From NCBI RefSeq assembly GCF_001659605.2, contig NC_035162.2, positions 5,909,248-5,973,247 on the forward strand: 64,000 bases of DNA, written 5' to 3'. The stretch comes from Manihot esculenta. Taxonomy: Eukaryota; Streptophyta; Magnoliopsida; Malpighiales; Euphorbiaceae. The notes under the pieces were generated by a model, which saw only the letters and a program-made list of their open reading frames with translations, searched no databases and had not been told where the DNA came from. The translations under genes were made by a program, and so were the position numbers. Shown here in pieces: positions 50,301 through 58,965 of the stretch (position 1 is the first letter of the stretch; every line of letters starts with the position of its first letter).

Positions 50301-53300
50301 TGGTAGTTAAGGGTTCCCATCTGACTGAGCACTTCGACTAGGGGTGTTCCAGTGTTGTTGCAAGATGAAGGATGGATCCCTAGGACTTTGTGTCAACTAC
50401 TAGTCGTTGAACAAAGTCACTACCCAGAACAAGTATTTGTTACCTTGGATCGATGATCTATTTTAAACCAGCTAGCAGGAGTTGGTTGCCATTCCAAGAC
50501 AGATCTGAAGTCTAGGTACCATCAGTTAAGATCAAGGAAGAAGATGTGTAGAGAACAGTGTTTAGAACCAGATATGGGCACTATGAGTTCCTAGGAATGT
50601 CGTTCGGGTTGATGAACGCCCCTACAGCATTCTTGGATCTCATAAGCAGAGTTTTAATCGGTTTCTGGATCACTCCGTCATTGTCTTCATTGACGGTATT
50701 TCGGCGAGTTCCAGAAATGCAGAAGAGTATGCCCATCATCTGAAATCAGGATTGTAGATCCTGAGAGAACATGGCTTGGATGCCTAGTTCTCCAATGCGA
50801 GTTCTGGTCGAGGAGCATATCCTTCTTGGGTCATGTGTGTCGGAGAAAAGAAAGGTGAAGTAGACCTGAGAAAGTTGAACTTGTAGCTAACTAGCCCAGG
50901 CCCCTTGTAGTGACTAAGATCAAGAGCTTTTTGGGTTGGGCAGGTTACCTAACGGAGGTTCATCTAGAACTTCTCTAGAGTTGCCGCTCCTATGGCCAGA
51001 TGGACCAAGAAGAACCAGAAGGTGTATGGTCTACTCAGAGTGAAGAGGGCTTTGAAAAGCCAAAGGAAATGTTGATGTCAGCACCAGTGGTGGCTCTGTC
51101 CGCCAGTGATAAAGATTTCACAGTGTCTCGTGATGTGTCCCGTGTGGGACTAGGTTGTGTGTTATGTAAAGTGGTAGAATGATTGCTTATGCTTCTAGGT
51201 AGCTGAAGAAGCATGAGTTGAATCATCTTACACACAATCCAGAGATGGCAATGGTAATACTTACACTCAAGATGTGGAGGCGATACCTGTATAAGGTATG
51301 TGGACAGATCCTTACAGATCGAAAGAGCTTGCAATACATCTTGAGTCAAGAGAGGAGAATCAGAGGCAGAGAAAAGGAGTGAGAGCTGCATAGTCAGAAA
51401 ATGAAGAAAATCAGAACTGCTGTGAGTCAGCAGGAGAGTTATGAAGTTGTCCGCAAGAGGCATGTAGAGTTTCAGAAGGGAAGAAGAGTTTTGTCAGAGT
51501 GCGCAGCGGAAGCGTGTTGAGGTTCTCGAGGAAGTCGAGGTTTGCTGGAGGTGTCTCCTAAAGAGAGGATGATTCATTATGGGCAAAAGGGTAAATTAGC
51601 TCTCAAATACATTGGACCCTTGAAATCCTGCAAAGGATTGGGAATGTATTCCACGAGTTAGGTTTACCCACTTCTATGGAAGAGATCCATTCGTTTTTCT
51701 ATGTTTCCACGATATATGAGTTCGTGTCGGGTCCGAGTGAGGTTCTGGAAAGAACCAGAGGTGGAGATCAGAAAGGATCTCACCTATGTTGAACAGTTAG
51801 TACGGACCGCAGACACACAAGTTAGAAAGTGTGGAAACAAGGAAATCCCGATGGTGAAAATCCCTTAGAATCACCTTAAGATGAAAAGTGCATCAGGGAG
51901 ACCGAGAGTTCATACTCCAGTGACACCGTGTTTCTTTTTAGATTTGAACTTATGTGTTGTTATGATTGTATGTTATGTTTCATGTTATGCATGTCCTAGC
52001 TGAGGAACATTCGGGGACGAATGTTCTTAAGGGGGGAAGAATGTAATACCCGGCTAGATTCCGGCATCGGAATCCCTACCTTCCGGCGGAATCTCCGTTG
52101 GAATATGGAATTTTGATGATGCCAGAGTCTTCTAGAGGGGTAAAATGTGTTTTCTAAAATGATTTTTACTGATTTCATGGTTTTAAATGAAAAAGATTTG
52201 AGTTTTGAAAAGAAAAGACCAAGGAGGTTTTGCCAGGTTCGGCCGCCGAAAGTGGAGTTCGGCCGCCGAACATGAGTTGGTTTTGGGAGCGCTTTTGGCC
52301 TCCGAAAGTCTTGATTGAACAAACCAGGTTCGGCCGCCGAACCTCAAGTTCGGCCGCCGAACATGGGGGTGTTTTGCATGCACGTTAGGCCGCCGAAGGA
52401 GGTTTGGCTGGCCACCTATAAAAGCCCCTCAGACCGGAAATGGGCGAGATTTCTCCCCATTCTCGAGCTCAGGTGTGTTCATGTCCTCCTCTAGTCGTTT
52501 TCTTGCTTTTTCTTCAAATCCTTCACGTTTTATAAGCTATACGGTTGTTTTGAAGAGTTTTAAAGCTTGGATCAAGGTTTGGAGAGCTTGGAGACTTTAA
52601 GAGTTTGGGTTCTCCACATCTCAAGCTTTGGGTCGCACCAACCCTCGATCTTCAAGAGGTAAGTGTGGATCTATGTTTTTCTTTACGTTTCATGAAGTTT
52701 TAAGATGGTTTTGATGGGTAGATATGCATGTTAGGGTTTATGTGGGTTTTATGCCCAATGTATGATAATGTATGTTCATGTGATGTTTGTGTTGGGGTTT
52801 AAGTTAGTTTTCAAGCCCCTTGAGCTTATGGGAGAGAGTATGCATGATTGGGAGAGAGTATGTGAGGTTTGGGTTGTTTTGATAGTTTTGGCCTATGTGG
52901 GCCATAAACTATCTATGTATGCTTTAGATGTTGTTTTTGGGAGTTTAAGCTTGTTTGAGCTCCCTTGTGCATGGTTAAGGATGTATGCATGTGTTTGAGA
53001 AGTTGGATGCTTGTTTTGGGGTGTTTGGAAGGTATGGGAGGCTTGAAATGCACAAAGGCTGAGTTCTGGATGAACTCAGGTTCGGCCGCCGAAGGTGGTT
53101 TCGGCCGCCGAACCTGCCTAAGGATGCATGGTTTGGCCGCCTAACCTTGCCCCCGAAAGTTGAGTTTTGGCTTGAAAGCAGACTTTCGGCCGCCGAAGGT
53201 AATGTTCGGCCGCCGAAAGTGCCTGACTTTCGTCTCTGGAGAGAGAGTTCGGCCGCCGAAGGTGCCGCCGAACCTGCCTGACTTTCGTCTCTGTCTGGGA

Positions 53301-56150
53301 CTTTCGGCCGCCGAAAGTGCCGCCGAAAGTGCCCTGCCCAGCCTTTTCTTGGGTGTTTTCTATGCATGCTTCTATGATGTTTTAGAGGGTATTTGGGTAG
53401 TCTTTTATGAGTTGTTTAGAGTATGTTTGGCACCTCACTGGAGTCCACCTGTGTAGGATCGGACCCGAGGAACCGAAGTGTTTAGTAGTGTCAGCCGTTT
53501 CAGAGTCGGCCCTGAGCTAGTCACAGGTGAGTGGAACACAACTCTCTTAATTTAAAGTAAATAAATTAAATGTTTTAGAGCATGATCCATGCATCATAAA
53601 ATGCCATGATATGTATTAGGTTGTTTTGCATTAGAACCCACGAATATGATGCATTGCATAATATGTTGTTGATGTGGATGGATTTTGGATGATCCTTAGC
53701 CCTCAGTATGAGATGAGATAATATGATATGATATGCCATGGTATGATATGAGATAGAAAGACCAGGTCGCCCCTGGTACTATGTTTATGCAAGCGAGCAC
53801 TAGGTGAGGCCTAATCGCCCCTGGTGTAGTTGGACATGTTATGATATGAGTTATGTAAGCGAGCACTAGGTGAGGCCTAATCGCCCCTGGTGTAGTTGGA
53901 CATGTTATGATATGTAGAGGGCTAGTGGTGACAAATTCATCCTTTATGTGATTAGCTGTGATGTGTTGCATTTCATGAAAGCATGAATAAGAAAAAGTTA
54001 AATGATTTGATAAATAAAATGAATAATAATATACCTAAAAAGTGTGGAATTAAAGCAAATGTTTTTAGTTTCTGCTCACTGGGCTTTTTAGCTCACCCCT
54101 TCCCCCTATCCCCAGGTTTGCAGGTTCAGAGATAGTCAAGAGATCAGCTGGATACGTCCATGGTCATGCTTATGTAATAGAATAGTTGTGGACATGATGT
54201 AATATAAGATTATGTATTGTTGTAAAAGAGTTGTATTGTAATATGACCTTATGTTATATGTTCAGAGTTATAGTATTGTGCTTGGCCCGAGTTGGATAAT
54301 CCCTTTGTACATGAGCTTTATTTTATGTTGTTTCATGTGATGGACCGAGTTTGACATAGGGTATGCTGACCCTAGGGGTTCTATGAGTTCAGTCATAGTG
54401 CATACACAGGTCAAACGGGTTAAAGAAAAAGTTTACAGTTTTATGTTTTAAAGTTTATACTTATGTTGGATCATGTTTGGGATTATACCAGCTGTACAGG
54501 ATGCATAGTAGGCTTGCTACGGGTCCCGGCGGCCTTATGCCGATCTGGATCCTAGCGCCGGTAACGGTCCGGATTTCCGGGTCGTTACAAAGGCGACATC
54601 AATAGCCCATCGAGGGAGTTTTGAGGTCATGATCAATCAATGATGTGAAATGTATGAGTTGTGATGCATTTTCATATAAAGTGCGTATGAATGAACTGTT
54701 TTCAGTGTTTCTACTCACTGGGCTTTAGTAGCTCATCCCTTTTCCCTTAATCCCAGTTTTGCAGGTTCAGAGTAGCTGGGAAGGGCAGAAGCAACAGAGT
54801 TATGCTAAAGGATTGCATGTGTAATAGTATAGTGTGGACATGATGTATTTAAAGAGATATGTATTACAGATGTAATAGTTAATCAGTTAATGTATAAATG
54901 AGTTAGAATGTGCTTTTGCCTATTGTCTAGTGTATGTTAATCCCTAGTGTATGCATGTAACCTGTTTTACAGTTTCTTGATGAGAAATGAGTCAAACCAG
55001 GCTTAACAGATGTTGTGTTTCGAAAACCCAGTGAATTATAACTGTGAGGGAAGACAGGGATTAATTCCTTTGACCCAAGACCAGTGCATAGGAAAGACCA
55101 GGTTTGATTCCTGTGATCCATAGAGAGGCCATTAGAGAAGACCAGGTTTGATTCCTGTGACTCTATGGTAGCCAAGTTAACTTATGATATGCTGACCCTT
55201 ACAGAGTGGGTTCTATGCTGCAGAGCGCATAGGGCATGGAGGTTACTTGGTAGAGTGTCACTGGTGTATTATAGATAGCCGAGGGCTAGTTCAGATTAGT
55301 ATATCTGAGCATTTTGGTTCATATGATTGGACCTACAGAGAGTGTTTTAAAGCTTAAGTCTGGTAGTTTTAAAGTAAAGTTTTAACAGTTAGTAGTCCAG
55401 TCGGATCATGTATGGGATTTTAACAGGTACACAGAGAGTATAGCAGGCTTACTACGGGTCTAGGCGGCCTTAAGTCGATCTGGATCCTAGTGCCGAGCGG
55501 TTCGGACCGTTACAAGAGGGGTATCGGTTTTCCGGGCTGTTACAGACCTGCTCAATAAGACTCAATTCGGGCAGATCGTTGCAGCCCGGAAAGATCTCCC
55601 CCCACCTTAGGTCCACATCCCACGATCGGCAGGACCCTAGTTTTAACTCCGCCACAAGGAAATTCTCTACCCATCCCTTTATAGAATCCTTGTAGCCCGT
55701 AAGAAGAGACAGCCCATTACGGGGGGAAAAGTAATAGAAGTTTTGCTTCGCCCTAACCAGGCGGAAAAAAGTGACAAACAGACAGGCCGTAGGTGCGAAA
55801 CCCCAACCCAGACAGATAGACTCGAAACAGGACATGAATAAAATGGAATTTGGGGATAACATTCGAGGAGTTACCCCAAAGTATTCAAAGACCTCGACAA
55901 AGAAAGGGGTAAAAGGAAACGGTAAACCAAACTCTCTCTGCTTCAGGAAAAACACTATGCTACGAACCTCTTGGGGATCCACCAAACCAGGAGGACGAGG
56001 GTAAGGAAGAACTATCCTCTCATTTGGAAGAGGTGCTCGAATAAGATACAACGGAGTATCTAAAAGCCTCCGGGAAATGTGATTAGTTATGTTGGAAGGT
56101 GTAATATGCGACTCAAGGTCAAAAACATCAGGAAGCTTTGAACTTGCCAT
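41375..56150 (-). CDS. Antisense three-exon gene of element T ('putative gypsy type transposon' domain plus coiled coil), interrupted in exon 1
   Basis: Read on the minus strand. Exon 1 is 56150-55545 plus 43826-43736, interrupted by the 43827-55544 insertion. Exon 2 is 43646-42736 and exon 3 is 42652-41375. Donors GTATAG and GTAAGT and acceptors TTGCAG and ACTAG fit, and all phases agree, giving 961 aa if the insertion is removed. Exon 1 has [18 protein letters not shown] and [20 protein letters not shown], matching the Pfam family called putative gypsy type transposon. Exon 2 is Ser/Pro-rich with a basic PARKKSR. Exon 3 is a long Glu/Ala/Arg-rich coiled coil (about residues 545-800) with an acidic tail. 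Tat relatives such as Grande carry antisense genes in this place; their role is unknown. An in-frame ATG at 56231 could extend it. No stop is seen in the exons, apart from the insertion. Confidence 0.8.
45580..45586 (+). promoter_or_regulatory. TATA box in 5' LTR of element B
   Basis: CTATAAAAG in a locally GC-rich context; the equivalent CTATATC occurs in element C near 44135. It lies directly downstream of the first GCCGCCGAA cluster. Confidence 0.7.
46955..47086 (+). repeat. 66-bp tandem duplication in LTR of element B
   Basis: AAGCGAGCACTAGGTGAGGC starts at 46955 and again at 47021, followed by the same TCGCCCCTGGTGTAG and GGACATGTTATGATATG. It is repeated in the 3' LTR from 53791. Confidence 0.9.
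47757..47769 (+). promoter_or_regulatory. Primer binding site of element B (initiator Met tRNA)
   Basis: TGGTATCAGAGCC lies three bases after the LTR and is complementary to the 3' end of initiator tRNA-Met. Confidence 0.93.
48049..49689 (+). CDS. Gag of element B (intact)
   Basis: 546 aa from the ATG at 48049, which directly follows a TTATGCTCTCAG acceptor-like site; the frame is open upstream to 47983, but that extension is Met-rich and looks untranslated. A basic/Ser-rich start is followed by a Pro/Tyr/Phe-rich segment (about 95-170). The Retrotrans_gag domain (about 190-320) has [20 protein letters not shown] and [17 protein letters not shown]. The C-terminus carries [12 protein letters not shown] (about 430) and a canonical zinc knuckle [14 protein letters not shown] (about 448-461). 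The open frame ends 19 codons after the point where protease would be expected to approach. An open Gag beside a dead Pol suggests selection for, or recent origin from, a copy supplying only structural protein. Confidence 0.93.
   Translation: MRGTRRSARLTGAPPENEGMDAHSPALQRARSCRTIRESTSRDPRRSFDAGRRRSAHEGMSADVMETEEDNQRRDSSLGMSMSVEDMGESLGGTQASGFIPPQCPPYPQGPGYPMGGTSDFFSYNPYPTFMPYPPFHPPYPQYPMFPSSPFFSGPANPNPGNAAPPPPPAEPIVPDVRILKPGSSVGGKVKMTDYLKLDAPRFEAGDDPFEYLGTVKMITDELGASDSRAIQMAGFTLKCKKAREWFKNYVDPRVESLSWEQFANEFTGWAFPDSSRELKMIEFEQLRQTEEMSVEEFTDRFLELLPFAGQGLDTDLKKSRRYVMKLHSRYSSLVQSAERESFHAIVDMARRMEASAIVQGTVKQYVAQSSGSKIPGTSDVDLSPLSEAVTKSKKGGRGLRRSKKSKFWEQIKSGLGLGDGSSSGSGNFRCTRCGRQHKGVCLIGTTACFRCGQEGHMARECPTATLVARSQQTVSGSIAHPVAPSMFQGSGRGGDRGTAPSSAGSRGEGPSAPARIFAMTQQEANTSNPMGSGNLTLVCSGVSVS
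49690..51900 (+). pseudogene. Decayed, deleted Pol of element B
   Basis: Fragments are recognisable in shifting frames: TTTGACGTCATTCTAGGGTT near 49888 (end of protease, F-D-V-I-L-G); a [13 protein letters not shown] RT stretch near 50376; [18 protein letters not shown] near 50570; VIVFIDG near 50680, where the second Asp of the RT motif is replaced. RNase H traces are near 51080-51330, and integrase C-terminal traces ([16 protein letters not shown]) near 51430-51480. The integrase zinc-binding and catalytic core appear to be deleted between about 51360 and 51420. Many stops and frameshifts mean no enzyme can be made. Confidence 0.9.
52029..52041 (+). promoter_or_regulatory. Polypurine tract of element B
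   Basis: AAGGGGGGAAGAA abuts the 3' LTR. It follows the ATTCGGGGACGAATGTTCTT hairpin-like sequence common upstream of the tract in this kind of plant Gypsy element. Confidence 0.92.
52042..54589 (+). repeat. 3' LTR of element B
   Basis: 2,548 bp, same ends as 45206-47753 and identical in every part compared. It is followed by the target duplication AAGGC. Confidence 0.96.
55075..55168 (+). repeat. Short direct repeats in element C
   Basis: AGACCAGGTTTGATTCCTGTGA occurs about 55095 and 55138, each followed by a CCATAGAG / CTCTATGG variant. It is a local duplication within the LTR-like unit. Confidence 0.7.
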
Positions 56151-56231
56151 GGAAGAACAAGGAAGCGTACCTGAGAACACAATGGGATGAAAAACCGTAC
56201 AAAGAGTTGCAGGAAGACAGAGAGCAGACAA

Positions 56232-58484
56232 GAGCTAGTTCTTCAAAAGACAGAAGGAATTCGAAAAGAAAGGCAATTATGAGGCAGGGCGTTGATCTGA
56301 ACAGTTTTGTCTTGGAGCGGCGCGATCATTAATTGTTCTCGAAATTTACTCTCTCGACGGTTAGGTAATAACTGGCGAGACGGTAAAGGGGCAAAAGGAT
56401 GATCGCTGGGCTTATCTACATCTATCAAGGGCCAAGTATACGATAACAGCCCATCATTTAAAAGCCCATTCGCCATCCACATAATACAGGCCCAACTCAT
56501 CAGTCAGAGAAACTTAGCCTACTACTTTACCATCCCTATGGTAAATGCCGAGGAAACAGAGGGGCAAGTCATGAAAAGACTCAAAAGTACAAGCAAAAGG
56601 GAGCATGATAAAGGTCAGACTTGCTCATCACTTAAAAAGTTATAAGATTGGATTTATCGTTATTAAACAAAGGATGTGAGATCGGAAAGAGGCGCCAAGA
56701 GCACCTCGGAATCATACAGAACTGAGAGCTTAGAGTTCAACTCATCAGAAGCCGAGCTCAGAGGTCGGATTAGTCCAGCTCGGACAACACGACTTGAGAG
56801 CTCGGTCAGCTAAAGGAAACTCAGAGCCCATTTCACTAAGCAAAGACAGAACTCTCAGGTCGGTTAGTCCAGCTCGGACAACATGATCTGAGAGCCCGGC
56901 CGGATGAAGGAGACTCAAAGCTCAATTCATCAAAGTAAAGACCGAGCTCATAGGTCGGTCAGGCAGTCCAGTTCGAAAACTTGAAAGCCCAGTTGGCTAA
57001 GTGGATCCGGAGTTCAACTCATCAGAGCTCGCAGATATGGTTAGATCAGCTCGGAAAAAAGCAGGACAGAGCCCAATTGGTTAAAATTATAAGGCGAGCA
57101 ATCTAAAGTATTTCACACATGATAAAGGAAGAACAGCTTAAGCATGAGAGCAGAACAAGAACTTCATTAAAAGAAAAGTACATTACAGCACGTTACAAAG
57201 GCCTACATTACAGAATGGAAGACCACCCTTAAAGGATTTACATATCCAGATACTTCATCATCTACGATTATCACCTACCCTACTATTCTAGTCTTCAGTT
57301 TGGAGGACTTCTCGCAGCTCGGAATGTGAGTTTTTCAGAAAAGGCCAAGATCTGTCCCGCTATTATAGGGGAACTGAACAAGTTGATTCCTATAAGCATT
57401 TCTCACTGTCCCTCTGGGCAAACGTTCGGTTACCCGAATGTGATGCACGGTACATTCGAACAAGCTCAGATATTGTATGCCGGACGTGCACCACACATGA
57501 AAAACATAAGTCTTCGGGCTATGGCCCCGAAGAGATCGCGAAGTACACATTCGAAGAAATCGCTGGAGACCTGACTGAGTGCAGCAGATCCCAGTCTCAC
57601 GTAATACTGGTACTTCACACCAAAGGGAATAATAATACTGGTACTTCACATCAAAAAGAACAACAAGCTGAGCGCCGGCGCCACTCCCATTTATATCAAA
57701 AGAGGACAACAGGGGCATCGAGGAAATTCCCCTTTTCTCTGCGGAAAAAGGTGAAGTTAGAGCGAACCCCTCAATAGCCCAGAACTTCTTTGGAGCCCGG
57801 GCAACAAGCAGAGGAGGAGGCCGGCCAGACGACCTGGGCAAAGCAGTTTCAGCAGCTTCCCGAATGGTCCCACCATTCGACTGCCATACCAGAAAGATCT
57901 TCAATGCACCATCCAGACGCCTTAGAGGTAACATCAAATTTTCAAGAATTTTGATCTGACCCATTTTTATTTCAGGAACTGCAAAAAGTTTCAAAACAGA
58001 GACAAGTCAGAAACAGTTCTCCCTTAAGATGATAAGAGCAAAATCAAAGCAAACCTCTGGGGCACAAAGCAATCTGTTTGAAGAAGGCGTCAAATGGACC
58101 TGCCACAGATAAAACAAGAATTTCTCATTTCAACAGAAGGCTCAAGAATGAAGAAAAGCTGGCGCTGATATATACTCGGAGCCTGAGGACTTAGTACGGG
58201 GCAGAGCTACACTAGACTCTAAGCCAGGGATGTCAGATTCTTAAAAGATATTCACGGGAAAGGAAAGAAAGGAGATGTCCAGATAATGATGACAAAAAAA
58301 GCAAAGGCGGCAGAGGACAAGAAGAATAGAAAAAAAGACAGAAAGAGAAAAGAGCAAATAGAATTCAGAAACTGCGCAACGACTGAAAGATGAAAGGATG
58401 TTATTAAGGCACCTGAACCCGAACAGACGCGATCATACTAGTTCTTGGTATTCACCCCCTCGGCAGTTGGAGCAATAACTGCCG
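56232..58484 (+). other. Untranslated 3' region of element T upstream of the polypurine tract
   Basis: Holds the presumed promoter of the antisense gene. A minus-strand TTTCATCCCATTGTGTTCTCAG lies just before its ATG and could be a splice acceptor of a 5' leader intron. AGCTCGG-rich repeats occupy 56700-57060. A minus-strand open frame of 219 codons (57994-57335) has no domain I recognise. It includes a tandem duplication of about 40 bases (ACTGGTACTTCACA at 57607 and 57637), and I treat it as doubtful. Confidence 0.5.
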
Positions 58485-58502
58485 AGAAGGTGAAGGGGCA
58501 AT
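58485..58502 (+). promoter_or_regulatory. Polypurine tract of element T
   Basis: AGAAGGTGAAGGGGCAAT immediately before the 3' LTR, matching the tract of element A. Confidence 0.88.
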
Positions 58503-58960
58503 TGATGACCGCTGGATTCCTTCACCCCGGGCCAGGGGCTTGACCACAGCCCAAGGCCCATGACGTAGAGGCCCACACACCTGATACACATAACAAGTCT
58601 GGCTCATCCAACCCTCAAGGCCGGACTCGACCCATCCTCTCCACTCAGGCTTAGCGTCCGGCCCAACTCTCGGCCCAGCCCAGGATCCAGAAAAATATTC
58701 ACCAGACAGCCTGGCAGATCCGCCCGAACGTACGCACGAGGGGAATCAGAGGCCGTTACGCATGGAGCAGGCGGCTGATACCCTAGTACCTCCGAATCCG
58801 CATGGCAGAGACGCGTGGCCCAATCCTAGAGAGACCTTTACACGTCACCAGCAAGCAAGACAATGTATAAAAGAGGAGTCCCCTCCTCAGAAAGAGAAAT
58901 GTCTTATTCAGTAATACAAAACCCTTGTAAAACCCTATTCTATTGGATCTCAGATCATCA
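58503..58960 (+). repeat. 3' LTR of element T
   Basis: 458 bp. It differs from the 5' LTR at three positions (CAAGGCCGG versus CAAGGTCGG; CAGCCTGG versus CAGCTTGG; GAAATGTC versus GAAAGGTC). Followed by target duplication GTTGT. Confidence 0.97.
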
Positions 58961-58965
58961 GTTGT

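Larger units (their letters stand above)
45206..54589 (+). mobile_element. Element B: full-length Gypsy element with open Gag and decayed Pol
   Basis: LTRs are 45206-47753 and 52042-54589, each 2,548 bp, TGTAATACCCGGC to GGGTCGTTACA, with target duplication AAGGC (45201-45205 and 54590-54594). LTRs appear identical where compared. The internal part is only 4,288 bp: initiator-Met primer site, one open gag gene, a ruined pol and a purine tract. It therefore looks non-autonomous and probably used proteins of a relative to move. Confidence 0.96.
43827..55544 (+). mobile_element. Element C: solo-LTR-like insertion, itself split by element B
   Basis: The segments 43827-45205 and 54595-55544 together form a 2,329-bp LTR-like unit that begins TGTAATACCCGGC and ends GGCTGTTACA. 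It shares landmarks in order with the LTR of element B: GCCGCCGAA motifs, splice-like sites, a CACTGGGCTTT segment and the end region around GATCTGGATCCTAG. No internal domain sequence or second LTR of its own is present. Target duplication is not visible: left flank CCGAA, right flank GACCT. Either the duplication was lost by recombination or the ends belong to different copies. Confidence 0.75.
23137..58960 (+). mobile_element. Element T: Tat-lineage Gypsy retrotransposon hosting three nested insertions
   Basis: Two 458-bp LTRs (23137-23594 and 58503-58960) are flanked by the 5-bp target duplication GTTGT (23132-23136 and 58961-58965). A TGGCGCC primer site, Gag-Pol with two RNase H domains, a 76-bp minisatellite, an antisense spliced gene and a polypurine tract follow in order. 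The second RNase H-like domain before integrase is diagnostic of the Tat lineage (Ogre, Retand, Grande relatives). After subtraction of element D with its duplication (10,351 bp) and of the 43827-55544 insertion (11,718 bp), the element is about 13,755 bp. Confidence 0.97.
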
